Below are positions 22,705-33,940 of a DNA stretch of 64,000 bases, piece after piece (within the stretch, counting starts at the first letter, position 1; each line of letters opens with the position of its first letter). A model generated the notes under the pieces. That model ran no database searches. It worked only from the letters and a program-made list of their open reading frames with translations, and had not been told where the DNA came from. Both the position numbers and the translations under genes were made by a program. The DNA is from Nageia nagi (taxonomy: Eukaryota; Pinophyta), in contig JBITNC010000001.1 in assembly GCA_050084985.1 (NCBI GenBank), forward strand, positions 83,080,001 to 83,144,000, read 5' to 3'.

Positions 22705-24080
22705 TCTAAGAAGAGCACCATCAAAAGATCTTCTATATAATAAATCACAAATGATAACATATTTGAAAGCTAGCTTTTTAAGCCTAATTCTTTCATTATG
22801 ATCAAAATCAGTATGTATTACACCATTGTTTAAATAATCAAAGATATTTTTATACCATTCACATACATTAATTCAAGTAGCAAAAAAATTATGATATTCA
22901 ATAAAAAATAGGAGTAATATATTCATGAGCAAGTTTACCTTAATTCTTAATTGTAAGGATATTTTATTCATCTTCTATATTAATAAAAGCAATGGAAGTG
23001 ACACTAGCCATAATATCAACGTACCTATTATATTATCTCATTAGATGTTCTCAATTTGATATTCCTAAAAATATATGAGAAGATATATGACCATTTATTT
23101 ATATAGTTGTAGTTTGGTATATTTAGTATTGTAGACATCATTAAATTATTTTACCACTAATTGAGAATTAGCAAATATATTTATCTACTACATTTTTAAG
23201 ATTATAACCTTTTTTGAATATAAAATTAGAGCTTATACTCAGCCATATTATTACTATAATCAAAACTCAATCTATATGAAATAATAATCATATCACCATG
23301 ATGATTAATCAAAATAATTCTTGCCCCATCCCCATTCATTCACTTTGAATAATCAAAAAAAAAATTCCATTCTTCATCATCAACTAATCCAATAAACACT
23401 TTTGAGAAATTAGGCTTAAGATCCAATTGACATTACTTGAGTGAAGCATCATTGCTTGAGACACCTGAGGTTTTCATACCCATATATTTAAGGAATTATT
23501 CTTAGACCATGGAATTCTTATTATGTGGATGATTTATGATGAATTTTATTATAGCTTGTCCCTTGATGGACTATTGATTGACAAACACCAAGTGAAATTC
23601 TTGAAGCAACATTATCCATTTTACAGCTCTTCTAGATAAATATGGATTAGACATCATATATCTTAAAGGATTAGCTTGAGCTATAACATATGTAGTATTT
23701 CCAAGCATATAATGTTTAAGATTTTCCATATAAAAAATAATAGAAAAACACATCTTCTCAATAGGGGTATATGTTATTTCATAATCAATCAATGTTTTGC
23801 TAATGTAATGAATTGGTCTTTCATTAACTTCATTATCTTTTTGAGCAAGTATTGCCCCTAATTACTTAATGTAGTTTAAACATAAAGAAATAAATTCCTT
23901 TATGAATCATAAGGAGACAAAATAGGAGCATTATAAAGATACCTTTTAATGTTGCCCAAAGCTTGTGGACACTTTACATTCCATAGAAACTTTTCATATT
24001 TCTTTAGCAAATGAGAAAATGAAGAAATCATATCAGATAATTGAGCAATAAACCTATTAATTGCTTTTTCTTTCTATTAA
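22705..24080 (-). pseudogene. Element D reverse transcriptase end, RNase H, archaeal-type RNase H and start of integrase
   Basis: Read leftwards from 24080: reverse transcriptase end (R-F-I-A-Q-L-S-D, L-L-K-K-Y-E-K-F); RNase H, open at 23571-23792 with Y-T-P-I-E-K-M-C-F, L-K-H-Y-M-L, A-N-P-L-R-Y-M-M and W-I-M-L-L-Q-E-F; then near 23270-23400 the archaeal-type RNase H with F-D-Y-S-K, G-D-G-A-R-I-I-L-I and Y-R-L-S-F-D-Y-S-N-N-M-A-E-Y-K. The last block is the N-x-A-E-Y signature of the extra RNase H in Tat elements. The integrase head, L-Y-R-R-S-F-D-G-A-L-L-R, reaches the C insertion point. Stops are mostly at positions where relatives have Q or W. Confidence 0.82.
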
Positions 24081-25100
24081 AAAGAGGGAAAATAGGGATC
24101 TATTATCTTCCTTTTAATAAAAGGGTCCTTGAAATAGTACTTGGTATTTTATCTCTTTCTCTAGAATGTGTGAAGACTAAGTAAATTTTTCTCACTAATT
24201 TTCCCATACTTGAATTAAATATTTATTCCACTAGCTCACATCAAGTAAATAATCACTTAAATTTCTTAACTTAGATAAACATTTCCTAGTGAGTTAACCA
24301 AGTTATGAATGAAGTAGTGATATATTCCTTATAATATACTTTCACACTTAGCTTATTTTACTTCCAATGTATGATTACTTAGTTATTAAGAGAAGTTGTA
24401 TGCGAATTGCACAAAACTTCATTCTTCTTTTACTTACTTCAATACTAATAGTTTTTCAAGTTTGTAAAAGGATAATCAATTTAATTTTGAAAAATAAATT
24501 CTTGTATTTATGTTTAACTCATTTTCTAACTTAAACAAGCATAAAAGAATAAGAAAATATCATAATGGGGCAAAAGAAACTATCTCTCTTTATTATATGC
24601 TTGCAAGCTTCTATTTTATAATAAGAACATCTAGAGCCCCTTCAAATGAGGATTCATCCTATTCTTATAGTGCTAGGAGGTAGTTAGATTTAGAATAAAC
24701 CCTAACTTAATCCACCAAAACTCTAACCACTTAGAAACCCTAATTACAAACTCCATCAAAAATTGGCTAAGTTTAAGACTATCTTGATGAAAAGTAAATT
24801 AATTTTGAAAACTAAAATACTCAAAAAAATTTAAACTCATGAATTTAAGGGAAACAAAATTCTTAAGTCACATAATTCCATTTTTATAATAATAATAACA
24901 AAATAAATTCTCCTCAATTCCCTTATGGTGGGGTAAATAATACCATCATTTGCACTACTTTGGAACTAATATCACCCCCTATGAAATTGAGTACCATATC
25001 TCTTCCTTCCATGAATTTTTGATACTAATATATCATTTTCCCACTCACCTATTCCTTTAATTTATGATAAACCACTTTCATGCATGATACCCATGTCAAG
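24080..25100 (-). repeat. LTR-like non-coding repeat related to 41331-41700
   Basis: The stretch 24167-24320 resembles both units of the 224-bp duplication at 41331-41700 (shared ATGTG[TG]GAAGACT/AAAGACT, CCCATACTT and AAATAATCACTTAA blocks). The junction with element D reverse transcriptase at about 24080 is abrupt. The rest to 25100 is AT-rich with no domain. It is probably the LTR or leader of a Tat-like element. Confidence 0.45.
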
Positions 25101-25539
25101 AGATGGTTGCAAGACTCCATAATCATGGATTCTACATTTTTGGCTTTCAAGTTTTTATCCAAATTTTTTATAGCTATTTTTTTACATCATCATCAGTTTT
25201 TCATTCACCAACTTCTTTTAGAAATGAGATATATATTATTAAAATTATAACCCTAGTTCACTATATATATCAAATGATTTATGTTTGAAAATGGTGCACT
25301 TGTAATTTGCATTTATAACCCAATCATAGAGAAAAGAGAACTCTTTTAGAAAACTTAAAAGTTGAGCATCGTTAATTTCCTTGCACTTAATCTTAGTAAC
25401 ATTCCCTATTTAAGTTTCCCATTCATCTACAAACTTATTAATATTAGCCTCAATTTTATATAACTAAAAATTTACTGCATCTAGATACATGATATCATGA
25501 TAGGCCTAGGGAAAACTTTGATGATCATTTGTATCAGTT

Positions 25540-26870
25540 TATTGCTTTTCTCCTTCAACTCACAACCTCTTTTAAATTTGATTTTTAAATAATCTTTGTT
25601 AGTACCTAGATCTTTAGATTCCTTGAAAGTTTTCTTCATTTTTTCACTTCCTTTTTTAACTGATTGACCTCTTTATCTTCCTATTGAGCTAATTCCTTGA
25701 TATTTTGGGTTCCTTGGTCAAGAATTAATGTATTTGTTTCTATCCCCATCGCTCTAATATCATATTCCATGGTTCTTACATTAATCTACTTCTTATCGTT
25801 TGGCTTTCCTACATTTTTTGAAATCTTATTTACTTGCATTATCTCCTATCCAAATTCAAACATAATCTACAACCATATGGGTATTAGCTATGCTTCCTTG
25901 GGGTATCTTGATCTTCTTATATCTCACTTTCATTACTAATCTCCTTGAGTATCTTCAAATATGCATCTATATCCATATTATACAATAAATTATCAAACCT
26001 AAGTTGATCTAATTAGCTCATATCCCCAAATGTACTACTTTTCGTATTGGATGATTGGAGCTTGTCATTCTCCTCTTATCTTCTTTTCTTCCTTCTTTCT
26101 TCATTTTCTACTTCATATTCATAATTATCAATGCCATTTCTACCAGGAATCTACTATTTTATTGGTATGTGGTTTTTTACAACCTATTTTCTCTAAGGAG
26201 GAGTTCCCTTCTTGCTTTTTGATTTTATGGCTAGCCTCTCTCCAATTTACAATGATCCTTTAGCTTCCTATTAAATATGAACTTCTTAAAGATTTACTTC
26301 TTGATATGAATCTCTTCTAAAGTGGAGTAAGAGTAAGCTTCAAGTATATATAGATCATATACTATGGTAGGAGGAATAATGGTGTTCTATCTTATTTCAC
26401 ATTATTCTTCTAAGTTGATGATATTCACAAAGATATCCTCCACCTCCTATGTGTTATCTATAGGTATCTCTTCATCCTTTTCATGATCATCACTTCTACT
26501 TCTTGACCCCTTATCATTATCACTTATATTATTTAGTTTATCATCATTATTAAATTCATAAGAACTCTCAAAAGAATTATTACTCAAAGAAGAAGAACCT
26601 CTTCCTAGGGTTGATGCATGACTACTTTCACTAGGTTCAAACTAAGTTTTGGGATGATTTATGGATTGTTCTTGATGTGCCCTAGAGTTTGAACATTTAT
26701 GATGGGATTATTGATTGTAGTTAAAATATTTGCATTTGTTGTTGATCCAAAATATTCGAACCCTATATTCTCTACAAAATCATGTAGGCTTTGTTCAATT
26801 GTGTTAATTTCAAGGAGGCTTTCCCAACTTCTATCCTTCGCTTAATGGCTCTTTTCTCTCTCATTATTCA
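25540..26870 (-). pseudogene. Unrecognised minus-strand coding remnant with a predicted coiled coil
   Basis: I do not recognise the family. Read leftwards, 26870-26720 gives W-E-S-L-L-E-I-N-T-I-E-Q-S-L-H-D-F-V. After one frame change, 26720-26440 is a hydrophilic, serine- and acid-rich run (S-E-S-S-H-A-S-T-L-G-R-G-S-S-S-L-S, then N-N-D-D-K and D-D-H-E-K-D-E-E). It continues with isolated stops to about 26235. A further frame at 25830-25540 reads V-R-T-M-E-Y-D-I-R-A-M-G, then I-K-E-L-A-Q, a TAG, and E-D-K-E-V-N-Q-L-K-K-E-V-K-K, which has heptad spacing of a coiled coil. The long stretches with few stops, which lie where glutamine or tryptophan is plausible, suggest a real decayed gene, probably repeat-borne. 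It could belong with 33941-34681, which lies upstream on the same strand beyond element I. Confidence 0.4.
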
Positions 26871-28347
26871 TGAACAATTTGTTGATAAATATTTTAAATC
26901 TCCAACTCTAAATTACTATTCTTATACCTTTCGATAGTCTCCAAAGAATAATGCTTATAGGCAGTATGAATTTTTTAACAATATTTATCAACTACACCCA
27001 TGGGATCATAATGAGTTTTCAACTCATGTAGTCAAAACCATATTCCTCCACTTCACATTTTATTATTTTAGATTAAAGTTTATTACTACAATAATAATAT
27101 GTACAATAGATAAGAATTTTTATGGGTTACTACTTCTCCTTTGCAAACTTCTCATGGAAATAAAATACTTTTCTCACAAATTCAAGAAAAATCAAACTAT
27201 TGCTTACATAACACAACAACTTAGGTGGTGCAATATCGGACCCATAAAATTTGATGTAAGAAAAATATTAGTAGAAAATATTCATACTTGTACAAAAGTT
27301 GACCTTTTTAAAAATTTCATTTTTGGTGAACCTACCTCTCTATCAGTTAGCCAAAATTTTATGGAAAAAGTGGGAAAAAATGTACTTTAGCCAAAGTCAT
27401 GAAATTAACTATAATACTACAACCATTTTTAAAATGTGATATCTTACTTGTTTAGCCTAGAAATTATAATTAGTATCATTTATTCTAATGTAATTGCATC
27501 TTATTACTCCTTATATAAACTAAATGTATTGTGAGATATGATAGTCTGACAAGCCACTCGATCTAAAGCTAGCAAAATATGTGATTCAATTTTGAAGAAA
27601 ATAATTTAGAACTTTGACTAATATAATCAAAATCTCCATTGTAATGATAGAAACACAAGGTATGCAAAGTTGAAAAATATTCTAGTTTTAAGTTTTTTAA
27701 TTTCTTCCATATTGATAAAGCCATGTCAATCAAGCCATGTATTTAAAGCTATATCGATAAAGCCATATCGATCATGACATGTTGATAAGGCCATGTCGAT
27801 CAAGACTTATTGATTAGACTTTGTTGATAACACTTTATCTATCAAACCTTGTCAATTAGACCTTATTGATTAGAACTTATTCACTAGAGCTTGTCGATCA
27901 AACCTTATCATCCCATTCTACATAAGATGTAGAATATTTTCCTTATACATATCTTGCTATTCATCTCTTTCACTAATCATATTTATAAAAAACTATTTTT
28001 TAATTATTATATTAGACCATAATTTTCTCATTTTTTAATTTCAAATCAGCCTTTCATAGCCATATTTTCATGGTTTCATAAGATATATTACCAAATAAAA
28101 TACACATATTTTATTCCATTTAGCCTAATTTTCTACAAGGCTAGATTATGGTTTAGTACAAACTTATAATTTTTTTTCATGGAGTTTCATTAAAATTTAC
28201 CTTGACCTAATGTAAAAAGTGTAAAATTCTTCTAAGTAAAATTCTACATATCTTGGTACCAAATTCACATAGTTTAGAGTGATTCAGGGTACATGCTTGG
28301 ATCCTTTGATCTCTTTATAAATAAGGTATTCCTAGTCATCAATATGT
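26871..28347. other. AT-rich DNA without recognised genes
   Basis: It contains the minisatellite at 27713-27910. A TATAAATA box-like motif lies near 28315, just outside element I. A 78-codon plus-strand frame at 27154-27390 has no recognisable motif. The last five bases (TATGT, 28343-28347) are the left TSD of element I. Confidence 0.4.
27713..27910. repeat. Degenerate 14-16-bp minisatellite
   Basis: About 13 units of the type AAGCCATGTCGATC / AGACCTTATTGATT run head to tail with many substitutions. Confidence 0.8.
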
Positions 28348-28805
28348 TGTTGTAAACTTCATAAATATTTTATAATTATTGATAAAACATATCTCCCCAC
28401 TATGTTTGGAGATGAAATTCTACCGTATTTGGGAAATGCACCCGCATTTTGCAAAAATGCATGCACCTAATGTGTTTAGCCTGAAATGTGACTACGTTTT
28501 AGCTTATCAATTCCAAGCAAATTTGGGTGACCTATCAAGTAGGTTTTTCTATTTTTATTTTAATTTCAAGTTCATTTTTATTATTTTTTTAAATAAGTGT
28601 TCTCAACTCATTTTCGGATTGGATTATGGAATCATTCAGTGTAACTTGTAAAGAAAATAGTTTGACAAAATATCATAGTAAGAATTCCACTACATTTTCT
28701 AAATTTGTGTCAAATGTTGATTTGTGTAATGCATTTGTGAATGTTTTGTGAATGTATGATGATTATATAAGTCTTTTTCTATATGATAAAGGGATTTAAA
28801 CTTCA
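28348..28805 (+). repeat. Element I 5' LTR
   Basis: Aligns with 33252-33782 from about 28380 on; ends ...ATTTAAACTTCA. A deletion near its start makes it about 458 bp against 531 bp. Confidence 0.75.
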
Positions 28806-28808
28806 TTT

Positions 28809-28820
28809 TGGTACAAAAGC
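28809..28820 (+). other. Primer-binding site of element I, degenerate tRNA-Met type
   Basis: TGGTACAAAAGC, three bases after the LTR; relative to TGGTATCAGAGC it lacks one T and has one G-to-A change. Confidence 0.6.
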
Positions 28821-28930
28821 TTATAGATCTAGATTGAGTTTTGTTGGGTTTAAAAACTATGGGTATTTTTGCAAAAAGGTTTGGAAAGAATTTCTTTTAT
28901 AGATCCAAGTTATGATGAAGCCTTGCTATC

Positions 28931-29900
28931 ATGGAAACTAACTCAAAATCAATATCAATCCTAGAATTGGATGGATCAAATTATGAATATTGAAATGTCC
29001 AGATGATGACTCTCTTGGAAGGTAAATACTTGTGGGACATTGTTGAACATGGATATAATGAGTCAGATGATTGGAGTATCTTGAGTGAAGATACAAAGAA
29101 GAAAAACCAAAGAGAAGAAGAAGAATTTTTTATCTTTGTCACATATCTAGGTTGCTCTTAATAAGAGTATTTTACCAAGTATTTTAGCACATAGAACCAC
29201 TATTGATGCATGGAAAGCATTGAAACAAGGCTACCAAGGAAGTGTAAAAGTAAAGGAGGTGAAGCTTCATACTCTTAGAAGAGATTTTGAGAATCTCATA
29301 TAGTATTAAATTGAGAGTGTGGGTGATTGTTATGTAACGATGAAGGCCATAGTTAACAAAAAGGCCACCCTTAGTGATGATTTGGACAAAGCCTTGGTAA
29401 TTAAAAAAGTCTTAAGGACTTTATTGCCAAAATGGGACAATGTGACTCTTGTAATTGAATAAACCAAAGATATTTCAGATATGGAGTTTGATCAATTAGT
29501 GGGATCTCTCACATTTTAGGAAGAGAGATTTTTGAGAAGGTCTAATGTTGGTACAAGTGAAGAGCAAGCATTCTCAACTAGAGAGAATGACAATACTAGT
29601 GGAAGAGGTCAAGGTAGAGGTCAAAATGAAAGAGGAGGAAGAAGAGGCTCTTTTGGCAGAGGAAGTGGAAGAAATCAACTTTCATATGGTGAACAAGATA
29701 ATAGTGTAAGTGTAAGTACTAAAGGGGGATATATTACAAGTGATAGAGGAAGAAACAAGAGGAATGTGTAATGCTATCATTATAACAAATTTGGTCATTT
29801 TGAGAGATAGTGTAGGTTGAAATAAGCCTATCCAAATAATAGATCAAGAAATTATGGGGAAGAAGATTACTATGAATATTATGGGGAAGAATATTTCTAT
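28931..29900 (+). pseudogene. Element I gag, degenerate
   Basis: The start at 28931 gives M-E-T-N-S-K, followed by L-D-G-S-N-Y-E-Y-W-N, the conserved start of copia gag (L-x-G-x-N-Y-x-x-W). Later blocks are R-T-T-I-D-A-W-K-A-L, V-K-L-H-T-L-R-R-D-F-E and D-M-E-F-D-Q-L-V-G-S-L. The open stretch 29532-29771 is rich in R-G-Q-G-R-G and G-G-R-R-G-S-F-G-R-G repeats, a basic nucleic-acid-binding region. The zinc knuckle is C-Y-H-Y-N-K-F-G-H-F-E-R-x-C, where the second cysteine has become tyrosine. Confidence 0.85.
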
Positions 29901-29912
29901 GAAGAAGATATC

Positions 29913-31188
29913 TTGTTTCTTTCTAGTGTCCAAGAGGAGAATCATGGAACCAAACCACTTCTTTTACAAGAAGAAGAGGATGAAACTTGGGTTCTTGATA
30001 GTGCTTGTTCACATCACATGACTAGAAAGAAGGATATTTTATCATCTATTGATCATTCCTTTAGTTTTTGCATCAAACTTGGAATGAAAAAATCTAGGAG
30101 GTGATTGCAAAGGGGGACATGAAGGTTCCTACTAAGAAAGGTACTATGAAGGTAAAAAGTATTTATTTTACTCCTAATTTGAAATAATCTTTCTAAGTGT
30201 TGGGAAAATGCTAGAAAATAATTATAAATTGGTTTTTGAAGATAAAATGTGCAAGATCTATGATAAGAATAGAGGTGGAAGGCTAGTCACTATAGTAAAA
30301 ATGAATAAAATTAAGCTTTTTCCCATCAAGTTTGTGGATAAAGGGGGACTTATTTCTTGTGTGAGCATTGATGATAGTGCTAATTTATGGCATTTGAGTT
30401 TTAGCTATGTGAATATTTGGAGTTTAAAGCTTTTATCTCCACTTGTTTATGGTTTTTCAAAGGTCCAAGATACTAATAAAGTGTGTGAAGGGTGTTTTCT
30501 TGGGAAGCATGCAAGGAGGAATTTTCCAAAGAATGAATCATGGAGGGCCCAATCTCTCCTACAATTGGTGCATAGTGATCTTTGTAGACCAATGCAAACA
30601 TAAAGTATGGGTAAAGCTTATTATTTTCTCATCTTTATTGATGATTTTTCTAGATATTGTTGGGTATTCTTTCTTAAACATAAATATGAGGCATTTAAGT
30701 GCTTCAAGAATCTTAAAGCTAGTGTTGAGAACCAAAGTGGGCATATAATTAATTGTTTAAGAATAGATCATGGTGGTGAGTTTTTCTCTAATGATTTCTT
30801 GAAGTTTTGTAGAGATTCCAACATTAAGAGGTAATTGAATTCACCATACACACCTCAACAAAATGGAGTGGCTGAAAGAGAGAATAAAACTTTGGTAGAG
30901 ATTTCAACGTGTATGATGCACACAAAAGGTTTGAGTAATTTTTATTGGGCTGAAGCTATATAAACTATTGTTTATATTTTAAATAGGAGTCATACAAGGA
31001 GTTTGGATAATATTACTCCTTATGAGAGTTGCCTTGGAAAGAATCCAAGTGTGAAACATTTTAAAGTTTTTAGTTATCTTGCTTATGTTCATGTGAATGA
31101 TAATCATAGAAAAAATCTTGATGCTAAGAATGAGAAGTGTATTTTTATTGGCTATAGTAAACACTCCAAAGCTTATAAAGTTTTTTAA
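29913..31188 (+). pseudogene. Element I protease and integrase, degenerate
   Basis: Protease: W-V-L-D-S-A-C-S-H-H-M-T near 29985, matching the copia active site L-D-[ST]-[GA]-[CA]-[ST]-x-H-[MI]. Integrase zinc finger at about 30380-30520: L-W-H-L-S-F-S-Y-V-N (second histidine changed) and C-E-G-C-F-L-G-K-H. Core: L-V-H-S-D-L-C, then F-I-D-D-F-S-R-Y, R-I-D-H-G-G-E-F and Q-Q-N-G-V-A-E-R-E-N; all three catalytic positions (D, D, E) are present. The C-terminal part includes H-F-K-V-F-S-Y-L-A-Y-V-H and C-I-F-I-G-Y-S. Single stops at 30601 and 30832 split otherwise open frames. Confidence 0.9.
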
Positions 31189-31508
31189 TCTAGTTTCTCA
31201 CAAAGTTGTGGTGTTTAGAGATGCCATTTTTGATGAAGGGGGAAGTTGGAATTATTAAAAATACCAAAATTTTTGTTGTTCATGATGATATGTTTGAATA
31301 ACATGCTTCAAATGACCAAGGAAGTGTTCAACATAACCATGTTTCACACAACCAAGTTCAGCCACGATTTGATCCCTCTTCATAAAAGGGATCTTCAAGT
31401 GCATATTGAAGTCCACAACATGGTTCTTATTCACCTTTATCACTAAGTGAAAGTGTAAATTAATCAATAAAAGGTAAAAGAGTGTAAAAATATCATCCCT
31501 GTTCTCAA

Positions 31509-33200
31509 ATGTTGGACCAAAAGGTTTCAAGAAGGTTGAAAAGGAGTCAACACAAGGAGCTAGATGCTACTTTGCAAAGGCTAGAAAAATTACAAATGTT
31601 AGGAGCTAAAGACAATGGTGAGCCCAAAGGTGATGTGGTAACTTATGATTTAATGGATTCTACTTCCAATGATTATATTTCTAGTTCTTTTAGAGTTATT
31701 AAATTCGATGATTTTGAGCCTTCTTCTTTTGAACAAGCATGTTCTAACAAAGTGTGAATGATGGCTATGAATGAATAGATTTCTTACATTATCAAGAATG
31801 ATACATGGGAGTTATGTGAGCTACCCCAAAATAGGAAATAAATTGTATGTAAATGGATCTATAAGATCAAGAGGAATAGTGATGGTTCCATTAAAAGGTA
31901 CAAAGCTTGGTTGGTTGCAAAAGGGTTCACAAAAATGTATGGCATAGACTATGAGGAGACTTTTGCTCCTTTTGCAAGGAAAGAGATAATTTGGATGGTA
32001 CTTTTATTGGCTTCCCATAAGCATTGGAATGTGCATAATATGGATGTCAAGAGTGCATTCCTAAATGGATATCTTAAAGAAGAAGTGTATGTGGCACAAC
32101 CTCAAGGATTTGAGGTTAAAGAAAAATAAGATCAGGTTTATAGATTGAAAAAGGCATTATATGGGCTGAAGCAAGCTCCTAGAGCTTAGCACACAAGAAT
32201 CAATGACTACTTTATCAGGTGTAGTTTCCAAAGAAGCAAGAGTGAACTTACTTTGTACTATAAGAAGCAAGGTATTGAAATTCTATGTATTTGCTTATAT
32301 GTAGATGATTTATTATTTATGGGAAGTAGTTCTTCATTGTGTGATTATTTTAAAACTAAGATGAAAAAGGAATTTGATATGAATCATCTTGGTTTTATGA
32401 GTTACTTCTTGGGAATGGAGGTACATCAAATATATGATGAAATATTTCTTTTTCAAGCCAATTATGCTAGAGAAATATTGAACAAGTTTGATATTAGTGA
32501 ATGCAAACCTATAGCTACTCCAATTGCACATGGAGAGCTTTTATGTTTAGATGATGGGATTAAAAAAGTAAATAAAATAGAGCATAGGATCATTATGGGG
32601 AATTTAATGTTCCTATGTAACACACATTTGGATATATGTTATGATGTATCACTTTATTTTAGGTGCATGGTTGATCTTTCTTGCTTACACTTGAAAGTGG
32701 TAAAAATAATCTTGAGGTATATGCATGGTACAATAGATTTTGGCATTCATGACTTCTCTACTAATAATGTGAAGTTATTTGGCTTCAATGATAGTGATTG
32801 GGGTAGTACTCTTGATGATAAAAATTCCACTAGTTGCAATTGCTTCTCATTTGGTACATGTTTAATTACTTGGAGTTCTAAGAAGCAAACTATACTAGCT
32901 TTATCTTCTATAGAGGTTGAGTATATAGCATTGCCCTTAGCTAGTGCAAAAGCCTTATGGATTTAAAACATTCTTGATGAGATAGGTGAGAAGCAAGAAT
33001 AATATACTAATTTTTTGTGACAACCAAAGTGCCATTAAGTTGGCACAAAATCCATTCCACCATGCACATTCAAAACATTTTGATATCAAGTACTACTTTA
33101 TCAAAGACATGTTGGAGAAAAAAATTGATCAAACTTAGGTATTGTAATACAAAAGACTAAATTTCTAATATATTCACAAAATAGGTTGCTAAATCTCAAT
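31509..33200 (+). pseudogene. Element I reverse transcriptase and RNase H, degenerate
   Basis: Motifs in order: D-T-W-E-L, C-K-W-I-Y-K-I-K, L-V-A-K-G-F-T, Y-E-E-T-F-A-P-F-A, D-V-K-S-A-F-L-N-G, V-Y-R-L-K-K-A-L-Y-G-L-K-Q-A-P-R-A, and the intact catalytic Y-V-D-D at 32298-32309. RNase H starts near 32790 with N-D-S-D-W, then S-S-I-E-V-E-Y (normally S-S-T-E-A-E-Y) and A-L-W. The frame 32253-32966 is open for 237 codons. Stops before and after it fall at Q or W positions of the family. Confidence 0.92.
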
Positions 33201-33241
33201 TTTTTATGTTGAGAGATCTAATTATCATCCCTCTCACCATC

Positions 33242-33251
33242 AAGGGGGGTG
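33242..33251 (+). other. Polypurine tract of element I
   Basis: AAGGGGGGTG immediately before the 3' LTR. Confidence 0.85.
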
Positions 33252-33782
33252 TGTTACAGATAAAGTTTTTTAGGATCCAAAATTTGAGCTCAATAAGTCA
33301 TATTTCATACTTACTAACAAAACACAACCCCCATCACATTTGGAGATGAAATGCTACCGTATTTGGGAAAAGCACTAGCATTTTACATTTATGCACTTGC
33401 CCAACACATTTGGCCTAAAACTTGACTACATATTAGCCTTTCAATTCTAGGTAGTTTTGGGTGAACTATCAAGTAGTTCTTTATCTTTTTTCTGTACTTT
33501 TGAGTTTGTTTTTCTTACTATTTTGAACTATTTAGCTTGGGTATGTATAAATAAGTGTTCTCAACTCATTTTTGGGATGGATTATGGAATCATTTGGTGT
33601 AACTTGTAAATAGTACCCTATACTTGTAAAGCAAACTATTTGATAAAATATTTTAGTAAGAATTCCACTATAGTTTTTAGATGTGTGTCAAATTTTGATT
33701 TGGGTAATGCATTTGTGAATGTTTGGTGAATGTATTATGATTCTATAAGTATTTTATATATGATAAAGGGATTTAAACTTCA
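33252..33782 (+). repeat. Element I 3' LTR
   Basis: 531 bp, TGTTACAG... to ...AAACTTCA, followed by TATGC. Confidence 0.88.
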
Positions 33783-33940
33783 TATGCATCTTTATATGAA
33801 TCCATTTTTCTTCCTTATTCCATTTAGAATAGGCCATGTAAATCATAACTTTTCAAATTGAAAATGAGCTCTCTAATACCATGGGCATTAGGTCTGTTCT
33901 TACCTTTGAGTAATAAGAAGATGAGATATGATACATAGTA

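Larger units (their letters stand above)
16160..24080 (-). mobile_element. Element D: Tat-like Ty3/gypsy retrotransposon, partial, interrupted by element C
   Basis: Two minus-strand blocks, 22705-24080 and 16160-16891, form one pol gene: end of reverse transcriptase, RNase H, archaeal-type RNase H, integrase zinc finger and integrase core. The second RNase H between RNase H and integrase is the hallmark of the plant Tat lineage (Tat, Ogre, Retand). Element C sits between the blocks inside the integrase zinc-finger region. The gag, protease and most of the reverse transcriptase are missing; at about 24080 the sequence switches to an LTR-like repeat related to 41331-41700. No D LTR was identified. 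Confidence 0.8.
28348..33782 (+). mobile_element. Element I: Ty1/copia LTR retrotransposon, nearly complete
   Basis: Plus strand: 5' LTR, PBS, gag with RGG-rich tail and zinc knuckle, protease, integrase, reverse transcriptase, RNase H, PPT, 3' LTR. Integrase before reverse transcriptase is diagnostic of Ty1/copia (Pseudoviridae). The flanking pentamers TATGT (28343-28347) and TATGC (33783-33787) form a TSD with one transition. Long frames survive, the longest being 237 codons in reverse transcriptase/RNase H, but stops and frameshifts occur in all domains. The 5' LTR is shorter than the 3' LTR at its outer end, so its first 40 or so bases and hence the exact left boundary are less sure. Confidence 0.9.
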
